The notes: generated by a model from the letters alone, not told the origin. Shown: positions 9,848 through 18,683, counted from the stretch's first letter. The stretch: 53,399 bases of DNA from Mycobacterium sp. ACS4331 (GCF_001667265.1 NZ_LZHW01000059.1:1-53399), one strand, 5' to 3'. Made by a program: numbers and translations.

Positions 9848-10585
9848 CTACTTGGCGGCCTTCTTGCGTTCGATGTCGGCCAGCGCCGCCGCGAGTTCGG
9901 CGCGCTCGGCCGCGGTGGCCTCCCAGGACACCTTGCGGTTCTTGACCACCTTGGCGGGCGCACCCACGGCGATCGAATAGTCCGGCACCTCACCCTTGAC
10001 CACGGCATGAGCGCCGAGCACACACCCGCGACCGATCGTGGTGCCGCGCAGGATGGTCACCTTGGCCGCGATCCAGGTGTCGGGCCCAATCCGCACCGGG
10101 CCCTTGATGATGCCCTGGTCCTTGATGGGCATGTTGATGTCGTCCATCTTGTGGTCGAAGTCGCACACGTAGCACCAGTCGGCCATCAGCGCGGAATCGC
10201 CGAGTTCGATGTCCAGGTAGGTGTTGATGACGTTGTCGCGGCCCAGCACCACCTTGTCGCCGATGCGCAGCGAGCCCTCGTGGCAGCGGATGGTGTTCTT
10301 GTCGCCGATGTGCACCCAGCGGCCGATCTCCATCTGCGCCAGCTCCGGGGTGGACTGGATCTCGACGTTCTTGCCGAGGAACACCATGCCGCGCGTGATG
10401 ATGTGCGGATTGGCCAGCTTGAACTTCAGCAGCCGCCAGTAGCGCACCAGGTACCACGGTGTGTAAGCCCGGTTCGCCAGCACCCATTTGAGCGAGTCAA
10501 CGGTCAGGAACTTGGCCTGACGCGGGTCGCGCAGTCGCGAACCCCGCCACCTCTTGTGGATCGGCGCACCCCACATCGTCGTCAT
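9848..10585 (-). CDS. Left-handed beta-helix (hexapeptide) acyltransferase (Rv3034c-like)
   Basis: The 245-aa product has a series of hexapeptide repeats from about residue 75 to 205 (VVLGRDNVINTYLDIEL, IGPDTWIAAKVTILRGTTIGRGCVLGAHAVVKGEVPD), the signature of trimeric LbH O-acetyltransferases. The end GAPAKVVKNRK is typical of the sugar O-acetyltransferases. MGLPs carry short acyl esters (acetyl, propionyl and others), so it probably acylates the polymer, inferred from location. It runs opposite to the GT4 gene. The ATG at 10585 is followed by a second ATG two codons later, so the exact start is uncertain by a few residues. Confidence 0.87.
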   Translation of the reverse strand: MTTMWGAPIHKRWRGSRLRDPRQAKFLTVDSLKWVLANRAYTPWYLVRYWRLLKFKLANPHIITRGMVFLGKNVEIQSTPELAQMEIGRWVHIGDKNTIRCHEGSLRIGDKVVLGRDNVINTYLDIELGDSALMADWCYVCDFDHKMDDINMPIKDQGIIKGPVRIGPDTWIAAKVTILRGTTIGRGCVLGAHAVVKGEVPDYSIAVGAPAKVVKNRKVSWEATAAERAELAAALADIERKKAAK

Positions 10586-10674
10586 GGCCGGAAAGCCTAC
10601 GCGAGGGCCGAATCACCGAAGGGATACCCTCGTAGGCACCCCGATCACATCGCGACCAGGAGGGAACGACACTG

Positions 10675-11970
10675 GTGCTACGGCGACTTGCCTCGCTGGC
10701 TGCCGTTCTGTCGGGGATCGTCCTGATCGCGAGCAGTCTCACGGCGTGCACCGAGGACGACACCTGGGTTCAGGCCGCGCCGGCCGGCGGCTGGTCCGCG
10801 CAGTACGCGGACGCGGCCAACAGCAGCTACACCGCCACCGCGGGCGCACAGGATCTCGAGTCGGCCTGGACCAGGGCGGTCAAGGGCGACCTCGGAGCCG
10901 CGGTCGGGCTCGGGTCGCGCGGCTACCTGGTGGCCAATGCGCAGACCCCCGGCGGCTGCTCACTGATGCTGTGGGAGAACGACAACAACGGCCGGCAGCG
11001 CTGGTGCACCCGGCTGGTGCAGGGTGGCGGATTCGGTGGCGCACTGATCGACGGCTTCGACAACGTCTACGTGGGCCAGCCCGGTGCCATCCTGTCGTTC
11101 CCCCCGACACAGTGGATCCGCTGGCGTCAGCAGGTGATCGGCATGCCGCACACCCCGCGGCTGCTCGGCGGCGGCAACCTGCTGGTGGTCACGCACCTGG
11201 GCCAGGTGCTGGTGTTCGACGCGCACCGCGGCACCGTCGTCGGCAACCCGCTGGATCTGGTCGAGGGGGTCGACCCGACCGACTCCCAGCGCGGTCTGGC
11301 CGACTGCGCGCCGGCGCGGGCCCGCTGCCCGGTGGCCGCGGCCCCCGCGTTCTCCCCGGCCTCGAACATCATCGTCGTGACGCTGTGGCAGCCGGGAGCG
11401 CCCAAGGCGACGCTGATGGGGCTGCGGTACCGCCCCGGCCAGGAGCCGCTGCTGACCCGCGAGTGGACCAGCGACGCGCCGCCCGAGGGTGTGCTGGCCG
11501 CCCCGGTGCTCTCGGCCGATGGGGCGACGGTCTACGTCAACGGGCGCGACGACAAACTGTGGGCGCTCAACGCCGACGACGGCAGCGTCAAATGGTCACT
11601 GCCACTGGAGTACCTGGCCCAGACCCCGCCCACGGTTGCTCCCGACGGCACGCTGATCGCCGGCGGCGGTCCCGGCGCGGCACTGACCGGCATCAGGGAT
11701 TCCGGCGACCGGGGCGAGGTGGTCTGGCGCCGTGGGGACGTCGAATCGTTGACCACCGCCAGCCAGGCCGGCACCGAGATCGCCTACACCGTCGCTTCCG
11801 AGGACGACGGCATGGCCCTGATCGCGTTCGATCCCCGTGATGGGCAGACCCGCAGCAGCCTTCCCCTGCCGCAGGCCACGGGCTTTCCCGTCGGTGTGTC
11901 GGTCGGGGCGGACCGCAGCGTCGTGGCCGCCACGAGCGACGGTCAGGTGTACAGCCTGCGCGCCAGGTAG
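10675..11970 (+). CDS. PQQ-like beta-propeller lipoprotein (Rv3035-like)
   Basis: The product is a 431-aa exported protein. The GTG at 10675 follows a strong AGGAGGG ribosome-binding site. The N-terminus has a lipoprotein signal peptide ending LTAC, so C25 should be lipidated. The rest has repeated WD/PQQ-like blades, for example GATVYVNGRDDKLWALNADDGSVKWSLPL and VGADRSVVAATSDGQVYSLRA. Such propellers are usually scaffolds or sugar binders. I see no catalytic motif. Its place between the acyltransferase and the secreted TB22.2-like proteins keeps it within the MGLP-linked block, but its function there is unknown. Confidence 0.85.
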   Translation: MLRRLASLAAVLSGIVLIASSLTACTEDDTWVQAAPAGGWSAQYADAANSSYTATAGAQDLESAWTRAVKGDLGAAVGLGSRGYLVANAQTPGGCSLMLWENDNNGRQRWCTRLVQGGGFGGALIDGFDNVYVGQPGAILSFPPTQWIRWRQQVIGMPHTPRLLGGGNLLVVTHLGQVLVFDAHRGTVVGNPLDLVEGVDPTDSQRGLADCAPARARCPVAAAPAFSPASNIIVVTLWQPGAPKATLMGLRYRPGQEPLLTREWTSDAPPEGVLAAPVLSADGATVYVNGRDDKLWALNADDGSVKWSLPLEYLAQTPPTVAPDGTLIAGGGPGAALTGIRDSGDRGEVVWRRGDVESLTTASQAGTEIAYTVASEDDGMALIAFDPRDGQTRSSLPLPQATGFPVGVSVGADRSVVAATSDGQVYSLRAR

Positions 11971-11971
11971 A

Positions 11972-12661
11972 TCAGGCGATCATCGCGTCGACTGGGCCGC
12001 GCGGAATGCTCACCTCAAACGCGCCGACCGCGCCGGACAGCACAGCACCGCGATCGAAGAAGAAGATCAGACTGTCGTTCGTGATCGCGAAGTTCTGATA
12101 GGTCAACGGGTCCAGACCCGCTGCGGCGGGGAAGATCTCGGTGTCCCCGAACTGTTTGGACACCTCGGCCTGCACGAGCGGCAGGATCACCGGGTACGGG
12201 TTGGTGCCCTCGCGGAACAGGTTGTCGATCGTGATCGGTTTGCGGAAGCCCTGATCCCAGTTGAACGTCTTGTAGAACGTTGTCGGGTGCGCGCCGCCCA
12301 CGGATTCGTAGGTCTCGAGCACCAGGGTCTGGGTGCCGCGCGGGGGCACCGCCGACCGGTACTGAGTGGACTTGATCTCCAGCGCGTACGGCACGACGCG
12401 GGAGTCCTGCGTCTTGGCCAGGTTCAGGAACCCGTCGCGCGTCTGCTTGATGTACTCGTGCACGGGTTTCTGGTCGGGATAGTCGGCCGGGAAGCTGATC
12501 GACACCGAGTAGCCCGGATCGGTGACCTGCACCTGGCACGTCGAACCCACCTGGACACCGGAGAGGTCCGCGCACTTGGGCGGGGCCGCCGAAGCGGTCG
12601 CCCCGCCGAAACCACTGAGCACCATCACCGCTGCCACCGCAGCCACTGAGCACGTCCGCAT
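11972..12661 (-). CDS. Secreted RsiV/DUF3298-like protein (TB22.2, Rv3036c-like)
   Basis: The 229-aa protein starts with a Sec signal peptide (MRTCSVAAVAAVMVLSGFGG, cleavage about after ATASA, residue 25). The mature part has the DUF3298/RsiV-type layout: PVHEYIKQTRDGF, YESVGGAHPTTFYKTFNWD and ITIDNLFREG, then a C-terminal FFFDRGAVLSGAVGAFEVSIPR strand pair. Two cysteines near the mature N-terminus (PPKCADLSG, GSTCQVQV) may form a disulfide. The M. tuberculosis protein has been described as a secreted esterase, but no classical Ser-His-Asp motif stands out here. The next upstream gene is a paralogue. Confidence 0.86.
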   Translation of the reverse strand: MRTCSVAAVAAVMVLSGFGGATASAAPPKCADLSGVQVGSTCQVQVTDPGYSVSISFPADYPDQKPVHEYIKQTRDGFLNLAKTQDSRVVPYALEIKSTQYRSAVPPRGTQTLVLETYESVGGAHPTTFYKTFNWDQGFRKPITIDNLFREGTNPYPVILPLVQAEVSKQFGDTEIFPAAAGLDPLTYQNFAITNDSLIFFFDRGAVLSGAVGAFEVSIPRGPVDAMIA

Positions 12662-12691
12662 GGCGACACGATACCGGGGCCGCCCGAGCGG

Positions 12692-13363
12692 TCAGATCGC
12701 CAGCGGGGGAAGCTGCGACCGCGGAATGTGGACGATCTGGGCCCCGGCCGCGCCGGGCAGCAGCGAGCCCCGGTCGAAGTGGAACACGACGTGCTCGGGG
12801 GTCAGGGAGAAGTTCTGGTAGTTCGCCGGGTCCCGCCCCGCCGACGGCGACACCAGGTCGGGCACACCGAGGCGGTCGGTCAGGTCGCGCTCCACGATCG
12901 GCGCGATGACGTCGACGGGATCGGCCGCGGCGAAGAGGGTCTCGAGCGTGATGACCCGGTTCTGCGCGAGATCGTAGTTGAACGACCGGAACCACGTGTT
13001 CGGGTGGGCACCGCCGAAGTTCTGATACACCTCGAAGGTCACCGACCGGGTGGTCTCGGTGGCGTCCAGCAGAGGCTTGACCTCCAAGGCGTGCGGCAGA
13101 TTTCGGGCATCCGGGGCGCGGGACTCGTCGATGAACTCCGCACGTGTGGTGGTGATGAAGTCGGTGACCGCGGTCTGGTCGGGGTAGGCGATCGGGAAGG
13201 CCACGTCCAGAGTGAAGGCCGGATCCTCGGTGTGCACCCGGCAGATTCCGTCGGGTTCGACGACCCCACCGAGTCCGCTGCACAGTTCGACAGCCGCCGC
13301 TGTCGGCGCCGACCAGAGCGCAGCGGCCGCAGCCACCGCGGCGACAACCGGAGTCCACCTCAT
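12692..13363 (-). CDS. Secreted RsiV/DUF3298-like protein, paralogue of the neighbour
   Basis: This 223-aa protein shares its whole layout with the product of 11972-12661: signal peptide (MRWTPVVAAVAAAAALWSAP), a cysteine pair (ELCSGLGG, GICRVHT), FPIAYPDQTAVTDFITTTRAEF, QNFGGAHPNTWFRSFNYD, VITLETLFA and the C-terminal FHFDRGSLLPGAAGAQIVHIPRS. The two lie 30 bp apart in the same direction, so this is a tandem duplication that has diverged. Both should act in the cell envelope or outside the cell. Any enzymatic role is unproven. Confidence 0.83.
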   Translation of the reverse strand: MRWTPVVAAVAAAAALWSAPTAAAVELCSGLGGVVEPDGICRVHTEDPAFTLDVAFPIAYPDQTAVTDFITTTRAEFIDESRAPDARNLPHALEVKPLLDATETTRSVTFEVYQNFGGAHPNTWFRSFNYDLAQNRVITLETLFAAADPVDVIAPIVERDLTDRLGVPDLVSPSAGRDPANYQNFSLTPEHVVFHFDRGSLLPGAAGAQIVHIPRSQLPPLAI

Positions 13364-13377
13364 TCGTCGCAGCGTAG

Positions 13378-14553
13378 TCAGATCCGTGCTGCCGCAGGCG
13401 CGGAACGGCAGATGAAGGCGCGGCGGCGGGCGTTCGCGCCCGCCCCGATCCGCGTGATGACGACCGACAGCGACACCGTCCCCCGCAGTCGGAGGCGGCG
13501 GCGGAGTTCATCCGGGTTGATGTTCACCCCGCGCACCAGGATCTCCAGCACACCGCAGTCGTGCGCCGAAAGCGCTTGCCGCAGCGCCTTCTCGGTGAAC
13601 GCCAGCTCCTCGATCACCTCGAAGCCACGGACCCCCGGCGGCACCGTGTCACCCGAGAGGTAGGCGATCTCGGGGTCCAGTTGCCACAGCCCGTGCCGGG
13701 CGGCGTAATGACGCACCAGGCCGGCACGGACCACGGCCCCGTCGGGGTCGACGATCCAGCGTCCGGGTGGGCGGACCTCGCACTCGTCGGTCTCGGCGTC
13801 GGTGAGTTGTTCCCCGGTGTCGAGCACTGTGGCGCGTCGGGTCACCCCGGGCTGCGCCAGCCCTGCTGACCACAGGCAGGCCTCGCGCACCGAACCAGCC
13901 CAGGAGGTGATCTCCACCTCACCCCGAAAACCCATGTCCCCCAGCGCATCGAAGTCGATGCCGGGGGCGCACTTGACGGCGAGATCGCGGTCGGCATACA
14001 CCTCGAGCAGGTCGTCGAGGGCCGGCATGTACTCACGAGGATCGAACTTTCGCCGCCCCTCGCTGCGGCGCGCCGGATCGGCCACGACCGTCGCCGCACG
14101 CGTGACGGGCCGCAGCGCGTCGGCGCGGCAGATCAGCACCTCGCCGCCCAGGTTGTGCCGCGCCATCGCGACGCGCACGGGGTCGAGGTCACTGCCCACG
14201 ACATCTGCGGCGGTGCGTCGCAGCGCGGCCAGGTCGGCACCCACCGAACACGTCACGTCATGGACGACACGGCCCCTCAGCCGCGAAGCCCGATGCGTGG
14301 CCACGGGTTCGGCGGTGGCCTGCTGCAGAGCCTCGTCGGTGAACAGCCACCGGCCCGCGTCGGGCAGTTTGGTCACGGCCCTGCGGCGCAGCAGCGTGGT
14401 CTCGATGAGCACTGGGGCGCGCACACCGTGACGCTGCCGCACCACCGCGACGTCCCGCACGCCGTCCAGGGACGGCAGCGCCGCGACCTCGGCCAGGGCC
14501 GTGACGCCCTCGTCCGACGTCAGGTAGGCGACATCGTCGAGTGTGAACTTCAG
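13378..14553 (-). CDS. THUMP-like / class I SAM methyltransferase (Rv3037c-like)
   Basis: The protein is about 391 aa if it starts at the CTG overlapping the upstream stop (CTGA). FTLDDVAYLTSDEGVTALAEV is the usual opening of this family, so translation must begin at or before it, and no in-frame ATG, GTG or TTG lies close by. The next in-frame ATG upstream is at 14616, inside the preceding gene. Motif I (VVHDVTCSVGADLAAL, about residue 120) and VGSDLDPVRVAMARHN show the SAM fold, followed by a CDCGVLEILVRGVNINPDELRRRL THUMP-like tail. Established work links Rv3037c to the MGLP cluster; the target sugar or RNA is not proven. The rare start codon makes the N-terminus uncertain. Confidence 0.82.
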   Translation of the reverse strand: MKFTLDDVAYLTSDEGVTALAEVAALPSLDGVRDVAVVRQRHGVRAPVLIETTLLRRRAVTKLPDAGRWLFTDEALQQATAEPVATHRASRLRGRVVHDVTCSVGADLAALRRTAADVVGSDLDPVRVAMARHNLGGEVLICRADALRPVTRAATVVADPARRSEGRRKFDPREYMPALDDLLEVYADRDLAVKCAPGIDFDALGDMGFRGEVEITSWAGSVREACLWSAGLAQPGVTRRATVLDTGEQLTDAETDECEVRPPGRWIVDPDGAVVRAGLVRHYAARHGLWQLDPEIAYLSGDTVPPGVRGFEVIEELAFTEKALRQALSAHDCGVLEILVRGVNINPDELRRRLRLRGTVSLSVVITRIGAGANARRRAFICRSAPAAARI

Positions 14554-15524
14554 GAGGGCTTCACTCCGGTGATCATCACGTTGTAGAACCAGCCCTTGGG
14601 CACCACGCGGCGCCACACGTTGGCGTCGACCCAGCTGAGCGACGTCCAGCTTCCGAACGCGAACTTGGCCCAGCCCCAGCCCAGCTTGCCGGGCGGGACG
14701 GCGGCTTCGAAGGTGCGCACCGGCCAGCCCAGCATCGCGGCGGTGAACTCCTCGCTGGCGGTGCTCACCTCGACGGCACCGGCGTTGCGGGCCATCCGCT
14801 CGAGATCGGCGGGCTCGAAGGTGTGCAGGTCGACGACGGCCTCCAGGGCCGCCGCGCGCGAGGACTCGTCGAGTTCGGTCTGCGGCCGCCGCCAGTCGCG
14901 CAGGAACGGCAGCTTGGTGACGTTGGTGGCGACGTGCCAGGTCAGCGTCGACAGTTCGCGCGCGTAGCGGTTGCCGACGGTCGTGGGCTCACCGGCGAAG
15001 ACGAAGCGCCCGCCGGGCTTGAGCACCCGGACCACCTCGCGCAGCGACAGTTCCACATCCGGGATGTGGTGCAGCACGGCGTGGCCGACCACGAGGTCGA
15101 AGGTGTTGTCCTCATAGGGGATGCCCTCGGCGTCGGCGACCCGCCCGTCGATGTCCAGGCCCAGCGACTGCCCGTTGCGGGTGGCGACCTTGACCATGCC
15201 CGGCGACAGGTCGGTCACCGACCCGCGGCGTGCGACACCGGCCTGAATGAGGTTGAGCAGGAAGAAGCCGGTTCCACAGCCCAGTTCGAGCGCGCGGTCG
15301 TAGGGCAGCTCGCGCTGGACATGCTCGGGCACCGCGGCATCGAAGCGGCCCCGCGCGTAGTCGACGCAGCGCTGGTCATAGGAGATCGACCACTTGTCGT
15401 CGTAGGTCTCGGCTTCCCAGTCGTGATAGAGAACCTGGGCGAGCTTGGTGTCCTTGAGGGCGGCCTCGACCTGCTCCGCTGTGGCGTGCGGGTTGGGCGC
15501 CGGGGATTCGTGCGTGCTCGTCAT
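14550..15524 (-). CDS. Class I SAM-dependent methyltransferase (Rv3038c-like)
   Basis: The 324-aa protein has a clear methyltransferase_11 core: ALELGCGTGFFLLNLIQAG (motif I, about residue 80), GSVTDLSPGMVKVATRN, YEDNTFDLVVGHAVLHHIPD and LREVVRVLKPGGRFVFAGEP. An extended C-terminal domain of about 130 residues follows and ends WRRVVPKGWFYNVMITGVKPS. Its stop overlaps the presumed start of the next methyltransferase by four bases, so the two are co-expressed. The substrate is unknown. Proximity to the MGLP genes suggests polysaccharide or lipid methylation, as inference only. Confidence 0.87.
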   Translation of the reverse strand: MTSTHESPAPNPHATAEQVEAALKDTKLAQVLYHDWEAETYDDKWSISYDQRCVDYARGRFDAAVPEHVQRELPYDRALELGCGTGFFLLNLIQAGVARRGSVTDLSPGMVKVATRNGQSLGLDIDGRVADAEGIPYEDNTFDLVVGHAVLHHIPDVELSLREVVRVLKPGGRFVFAGEPTTVGNRYARELSTLTWHVATNVTKLPFLRDWRRPQTELDESSRAAALEAVVDLHTFEPADLERMARNAGAVEVSTASEEFTAAMLGWPVRTFEAAVPPGKLGWGWAKFAFGSWTSLSWVDANVWRRVVPKGWFYNVMITGVKPS

Positions 15525-15560
15525 GGCACGAAAGCCTAGCGGGCGTTGCCGGCCAACGTG

Positions 15561-16295
15561 TCAGCCCTCCGGGGCGTGCAGCGCGGCCGAGAACACCTCT
15601 TCATAACGGCGCCGCTGCTCATCGACCGAACACCGGCCGTCGAGCATGGCCTTGGCCGCGGCCACCGCGGCGGGCGGGGCGTCGAGGTGACGCTTGGCCC
15701 AGGCACAGGCGGCGTCGTAGACCCCGTCGGGCGCCACAAGTTCGTTGAACAGTCCGAGGAGTTCGGACTCCTCGGCATCGACGAACCGCCCACTGAACAC
15801 GAGGTCCTTGGCCCGGCTGCGGCCCGTGATCTCGGCCAACCGCGCCAGGCTGGCGGCGCTGGGCACCAGCCCGGCCAGGATCTCCGAGGCCCCGGTCTTG
15901 ACGTTGTCCCCGGCGATGCGCCAGTCGGCGGCCAGGGCCAGTGACAGCCCGCTGCCCAGCGCATAGCCCGTGACGGCCGCGACGGTGGGTTTGGGGATCG
16001 CGGCCACCGCGGCCATCGCGTCGTCGCGCACCTGGGCCGCCACGACGGCCTCCGCCGCGCTGAGCGTGCGCAGTTCGGGCACGTCGTCGCCGGCCGAGAA
16101 GATCTCATGGCCGCCGTAGAGGATGACGACGGCGATGTCCTCGCGCTCACCGGCCTGGCGCGCCACCTGGGTGAGCTCACGCAGCATCTGCCGGGACAGG
16201 GCGTTGGTCGGCGGGCGGGACAGCAGCAGCGTGCCCACCCCGGGATGTTCGGGGTGGGTGTGCAGGCCGACGAACTCGGGCACCGGCGTCGTCAC
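15561..16295 (-). CDS. echA17: Enoyl-CoA hydratase/isomerase family protein (EchA17-like)
   Basis: The 244-aa crotonase-fold protein starts at a GTG that overlaps the Nudix stop (GTGA). [20 protein letters not shown] and [24 protein letters not shown] give the oxyanion-hole motifs. At the first catalytic position [12 protein letters not shown] keeps the glutamate. At the second, where classic hydratases have AMEMVLTG, this protein reads AKDLVFSG, so aspartate seems to replace glutamate. That may alter its activity. By position it matches Rv3039c (echA17). It probably acts on an enoyl-CoA in fatty-acid turnover. Confidence 0.86.
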   Translation of the reverse strand: MTTPVPEFVGLHTHPEHPGVGTLLLSRPPTNALSRQMLRELTQVARQAGEREDIAVVILYGGHEIFSAGDDVPELRTLSAAEAVVAAQVRDDAMAAVAAIPKPTVAAVTGYALGSGLSLALAADWRIAGDNVKTGASEILAGLVPSAASLARLAEITGRSRAKDLVFSGRFVDAEESELLGLFNELVAPDGVYDAACAWAKRHLDAPPAAVAAAKAMLDGRCSVDEQRRRYEEVFSAALHAPEG

Positions 16296-17098
16296 GGCGC
16301 ACGTCCGGCGCGCGCGGCGTTGTACCGGTCGCTGTCGAAGAATTCGATCTCCCAGTTGCCGTCGTGCTCGGTCAAACTGGGCTCCACCGTGACGATCTGA
16401 CGCTCGACGGCGAGCACCTCGGAGACCGTGCGCCCGGTCAACGCGTCCAGCTGGGTCCACGTGGGCGGCAGCAGGAAGATCCGCTTCGCCTCGAACTCGC
16501 GCAGCGCGGCCTCGGGTTTGGCCCAGGCCACCTTGTCCGCCTCGGTGTTCTCGCCGTCGGCCCGCTGACCCGACGGCAGCGCGCCGACGAAGAAGTAGGT
16601 GTCGTAGCGCCGGGTGCGCTCCTCTTTGGGGGTGACCCAGTTGGCCCACGGCCGCAGCAGGTCGGCGCGCAGCACCAACCCCTCGCTGCGCAGGAAGTCC
16701 CCGAACGACAGCGAGTTGTCGGCCAGCGCGGCGCGCGCCTCGGCGTACACGCCGGCGTCGCTCACGATGCCCGGGTCACCGTCCTGGTGCGGCCCGGCGA
16801 ACAGCACGCCCGACTCCTCGAACGTCTCGCGCGCGGCCGAGCACACGAGCGCCAGCGCCAGGTCCTCGTCGACTCCGAGGCGCTGCGCCCACCACGACGG
16901 CGGCGGACCGTACCAGTCGATGTCGGCGTTGCGGTCGCGGTCGTCCACGCCGCCGCCCGGGAACACCACGACGCCGCCGACGAACTCCATGTCCCGATGC
17001 CTGCGCATGAGGAACACCTCGATGCCGGTGTCGGTGTCGCGGACCAGCATGACGGTCGCGGCCGGACGAACGGGCAACGGCACTGCGTCGTCGCTCAT
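16292..17098 (-). CDS. Nudix hydrolase (Rv3040c-like)
   Basis: The 268-aa Nudix protein opens [45 protein letters not shown]. The Nudix box is split by about 40 residues: GGGVDDRD lies near residue 49 and [12 protein letters not shown] (REUXEEXGU) near residue 88. This is the longer actinobacterial layout. It probably hydrolyses a nucleoside diphosphate derivative or CoA-type substrate; which one cannot be read from sequence. It overlaps both neighbours by four bases (ATGA at 17095-17098, GTGA at 16292-16295), so ABC-ATPase, Nudix and hydratase are translationally coupled. Confidence 0.9.
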   Translation of the reverse strand: MSDDAVPLPVRPAATVMLVRDTDTGIEVFLMRRHRDMEFVGGVVVFPGGGVDDRDRNADIDWYGPPPSWWAQRLGVDEDLALALVCSAARETFEESGVLFAGPHQDGDPGIVSDAGVYAEARAALADNSLSFGDFLRSEGLVLRADLLRPWANWVTPKEERTRRYDTYFFVGALPSGQRADGENTEADKVAWAKPEAALREFEAKRIFLLPPTWTQLDALTGRTVSEVLAVERQIVTVEPSLTEHDGNWEIEFFDSDRYNAARAGRAP

Positions 17099-17946
17099 GC
17101 ACGCCTCCTGTGTGCGGCGCGGCGGCGTACCCGCCGCGCGAAATAACGCCCGTCGATGACGTCGACGGCGATCTGCTGCCCGAAGGCCTTGGACAGGTTC
17201 TCCGCGGTGAGCACGTCGCTGAGCAGACCGGCCGCCACCACACTGGCCTCCGAGAGCATCAGGCAGTGGGAGAAGCCGGGCGGGATCTCCTCGACGTGGT
17301 GGGTGACCAGGACGAGGGCGGGTGCGTCCGGGTCGGCCGCCAGATCGGCCAACCGGGCGACGAGTTCCTCGCGGCCACCGAGATCCAGGCCGGCGGCGGG
17401 TTCGTCGAGGAGCAGCAGTTCGGGATCTGTCATCAGGGACCGAGCGATCAGCACGCGCTTGCGTTCGCCCTCCGACAGGGTCCCGTACGTGCGCTCGGCC
17501 AGATGCTCGGCGCCGACACTCTCGAGCATGTCGAGGGCCTGGTCGTAGTCCACCTCTTCGTACTGTTCGCGCCACCGGCCCAGCACCGAGTAGCCGGCCG
17601 ACACCACGAGGTCGCGCACGATCTCTCCGTCGGGAACCCGCTGGGACAGCGCCGAACTCGACAACCCGACGCGGGCCCGCAGTTCGGTGGTGTCCACCCG
17701 GCCGAGGCGCTCGCCCAGCACGTAGGCGGTCCCGCTCGACGGGTGCTCCATGGCCGCGGCGATTCGCAGCAGGGACGTCTTGCCCGCACCGTTGGGGCCG
17801 ATGACCACCCAACGCTCATCCAGTTCGACCTGCCAGGTGACGGGCCCGACCAGGACCCGTCCCGCCCGACGCAGCACCACGTCGCGGAAGTCGATCAGCA
17901 GGTCGGGGTCGGCGATGTCCTCGGACTCGATATCGGCTTCGGGCAC
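17095..17946 (-). CDS. ABC transporter ATP-binding protein (Rv3041c-like)
   Basis: The 283-aa ATPase has Walker A GPNGAGKTS (about residue 53), ABC signature LSEGERKRVLIARSLM, Walker B LLLLDEPAAGLD and a switch histidine in LVTHHVEEIP. The GTG at 17946 (VPEADIESEDIADPD) is the likely start. It lies inside the 3' end of the YczE-type gene, a 52-base overlap. No membrane permease is adjacent, so it either works with one encoded elsewhere or is a soluble ABC protein. The resemblance is to the YlmA/ModF-like ATPases. The downstream overlap with the Nudix gene places it in one operon. Confidence 0.9.
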   Translation of the reverse strand: MPEADIESEDIADPDLLIDFRDVVLRRAGRVLVGPVTWQVELDERWVVIGPNGAGKTSLLRIAAAMEHPSSGTAYVLGERLGRVDTTELRARVGLSSSALSQRVPDGEIVRDLVVSAGYSVLGRWREQYEEVDYDQALDMLESVGAEHLAERTYGTLSEGERKRVLIARSLMTDPELLLLDEPAAGLDLGGREELVARLADLAADPDAPALVLVTHHVEEIPPGFSHCLMLSEASVVAAGLLSDVLTAENLSKAFGQQIAVDVIDGRYFARRVRRRAAHRRRA

Positions 17947-18575
17947 TCGACCATGGTAGTCATGGGCGCCCCGAAGTCGTCGAACAGCAGGCGCCGTGGC
18001 ATCAGACGCAGGAACAGCTGCACCAACGGCCCGATGCCCAGCGCGTACAGCACGGTGCCGACACCGACCGTCCCACCCAGCAGCGCGCCCACGATCAGCA
18101 CAGTCGCCTCGATCATGGTGCGCACCAGGCGCACCGATCGACCGGTGCGGGCCACCAGCCCGGTCATGAGCCCGTCGCGCGGGCCCGGTCCCAACCCGGC
18201 ACCGATGTAGAGCACCGTGGAGAGGGCGTTGATCACGACGGCGCCGACGAGCATGGCCACCCGCGCAGGCATCTGCGTGGGTGCGGGCAGCAGCGCCAGC
18301 GACACATCGACGGCGACGGCGATCACGATGACGTTGGCGACGGTGCCGACGCCGGGACGGATTCGCAGTGGGATCCAGGCCAGCAACACCGCCACACCGA
18401 CCGCGGCGGTGACGGTGCCCAGCGACCAGCCGGTCAGGCGCGCGAGCCCGACGTGGAACACATCCCACGGGTCCAGACCGAGTCCGGCGCGGACCATCAA
18501 CGCCATGGAGAACCCATAGCCGACGAGCCCGGTGATCAGTGTGGTGCCGCGCAGCGCGGCTCGTCCCGCCCTCAC
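17895..18575 (-). CDS. YczE/YitT-family integral membrane protein
   Basis: The 226-aa protein has five or six predicted transmembrane segments (LRGTTLITGLVGYGFSMALM, GTVTAAVGVAVLLAWIP, GTVANVIVIAVAVDVSLALL, VAMLVGAVVINALSTVLYIGAG, MIEATVLIVGALLGGTVGVG). The motif GLGLDPWDVFHVGLA, repeated as GLGPGPRDGLMTGLV, is the signature of YczE-type proteins. Known YczE genes are often next to and controlled by a MocR regulator (YczR), and exactly that arrangement occurs here (18809-20284, divergent). The start is GTG at 18575. A stop codon of an upstream remnant overlaps it (GTGA). The transported compound is unknown. The pair is absent from the M. tuberculosis order as I recall it. Confidence 0.88.
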   Translation of the reverse strand: MRAGRAALRGTTLITGLVGYGFSMALMVRAGLGLDPWDVFHVGLARLTGWSLGTVTAAVGVAVLLAWIPLRIRPGVGTVANVIVIAVAVDVSLALLPAPTQMPARVAMLVGAVVINALSTVLYIGAGLGPGPRDGLMTGLVARTGRSVRLVRTMIEATVLIVGALLGGTVGVGTVLYALGIGPLVQLFLRLMPRRLLFDDFGAPMTTMVECPKPISSPRTSPTPTC

Positions 18576-18658
18576 GCGTGATCCGGGAAGCGGGCCCGGA
18601 TCGCGTCGAGGTCGATATGGGCGCGGCGCAGGTCGGCGTCGTCACCGACAAACCCTGC
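18572..18658 (-). pseudogene. Possible truncated C-terminal gene remnant
   Basis: A reading frame ending GDDADLRRAHIDLDAIRARF stops in a GTGA overlap with the YczE-type gene, the usual sign of a co-translated upstream gene. No plausible start or longer body exists: the frame enters a hairpin at 18661-18683 and then sequence that does not look coding. It may be the tail of a deleted gene. I do not recognise the family. Confidence 0.3.
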
Positions 18659-18660
18659 GC

Positions 18661-18683
18661 GTGGCTGAGGGGTCCTCAGCCAC
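18661..18683. terminator. Perfect 10-bp hairpin in the YczE/MocR intergenic region
   Basis: GTGGCTGAGG and CCTCAGCCAC pair perfectly around loop GGT. There is no T-tract. It could be an operator, an attenuator of the minus-strand transcript or a scar of rearrangement. Confidence 0.5.
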
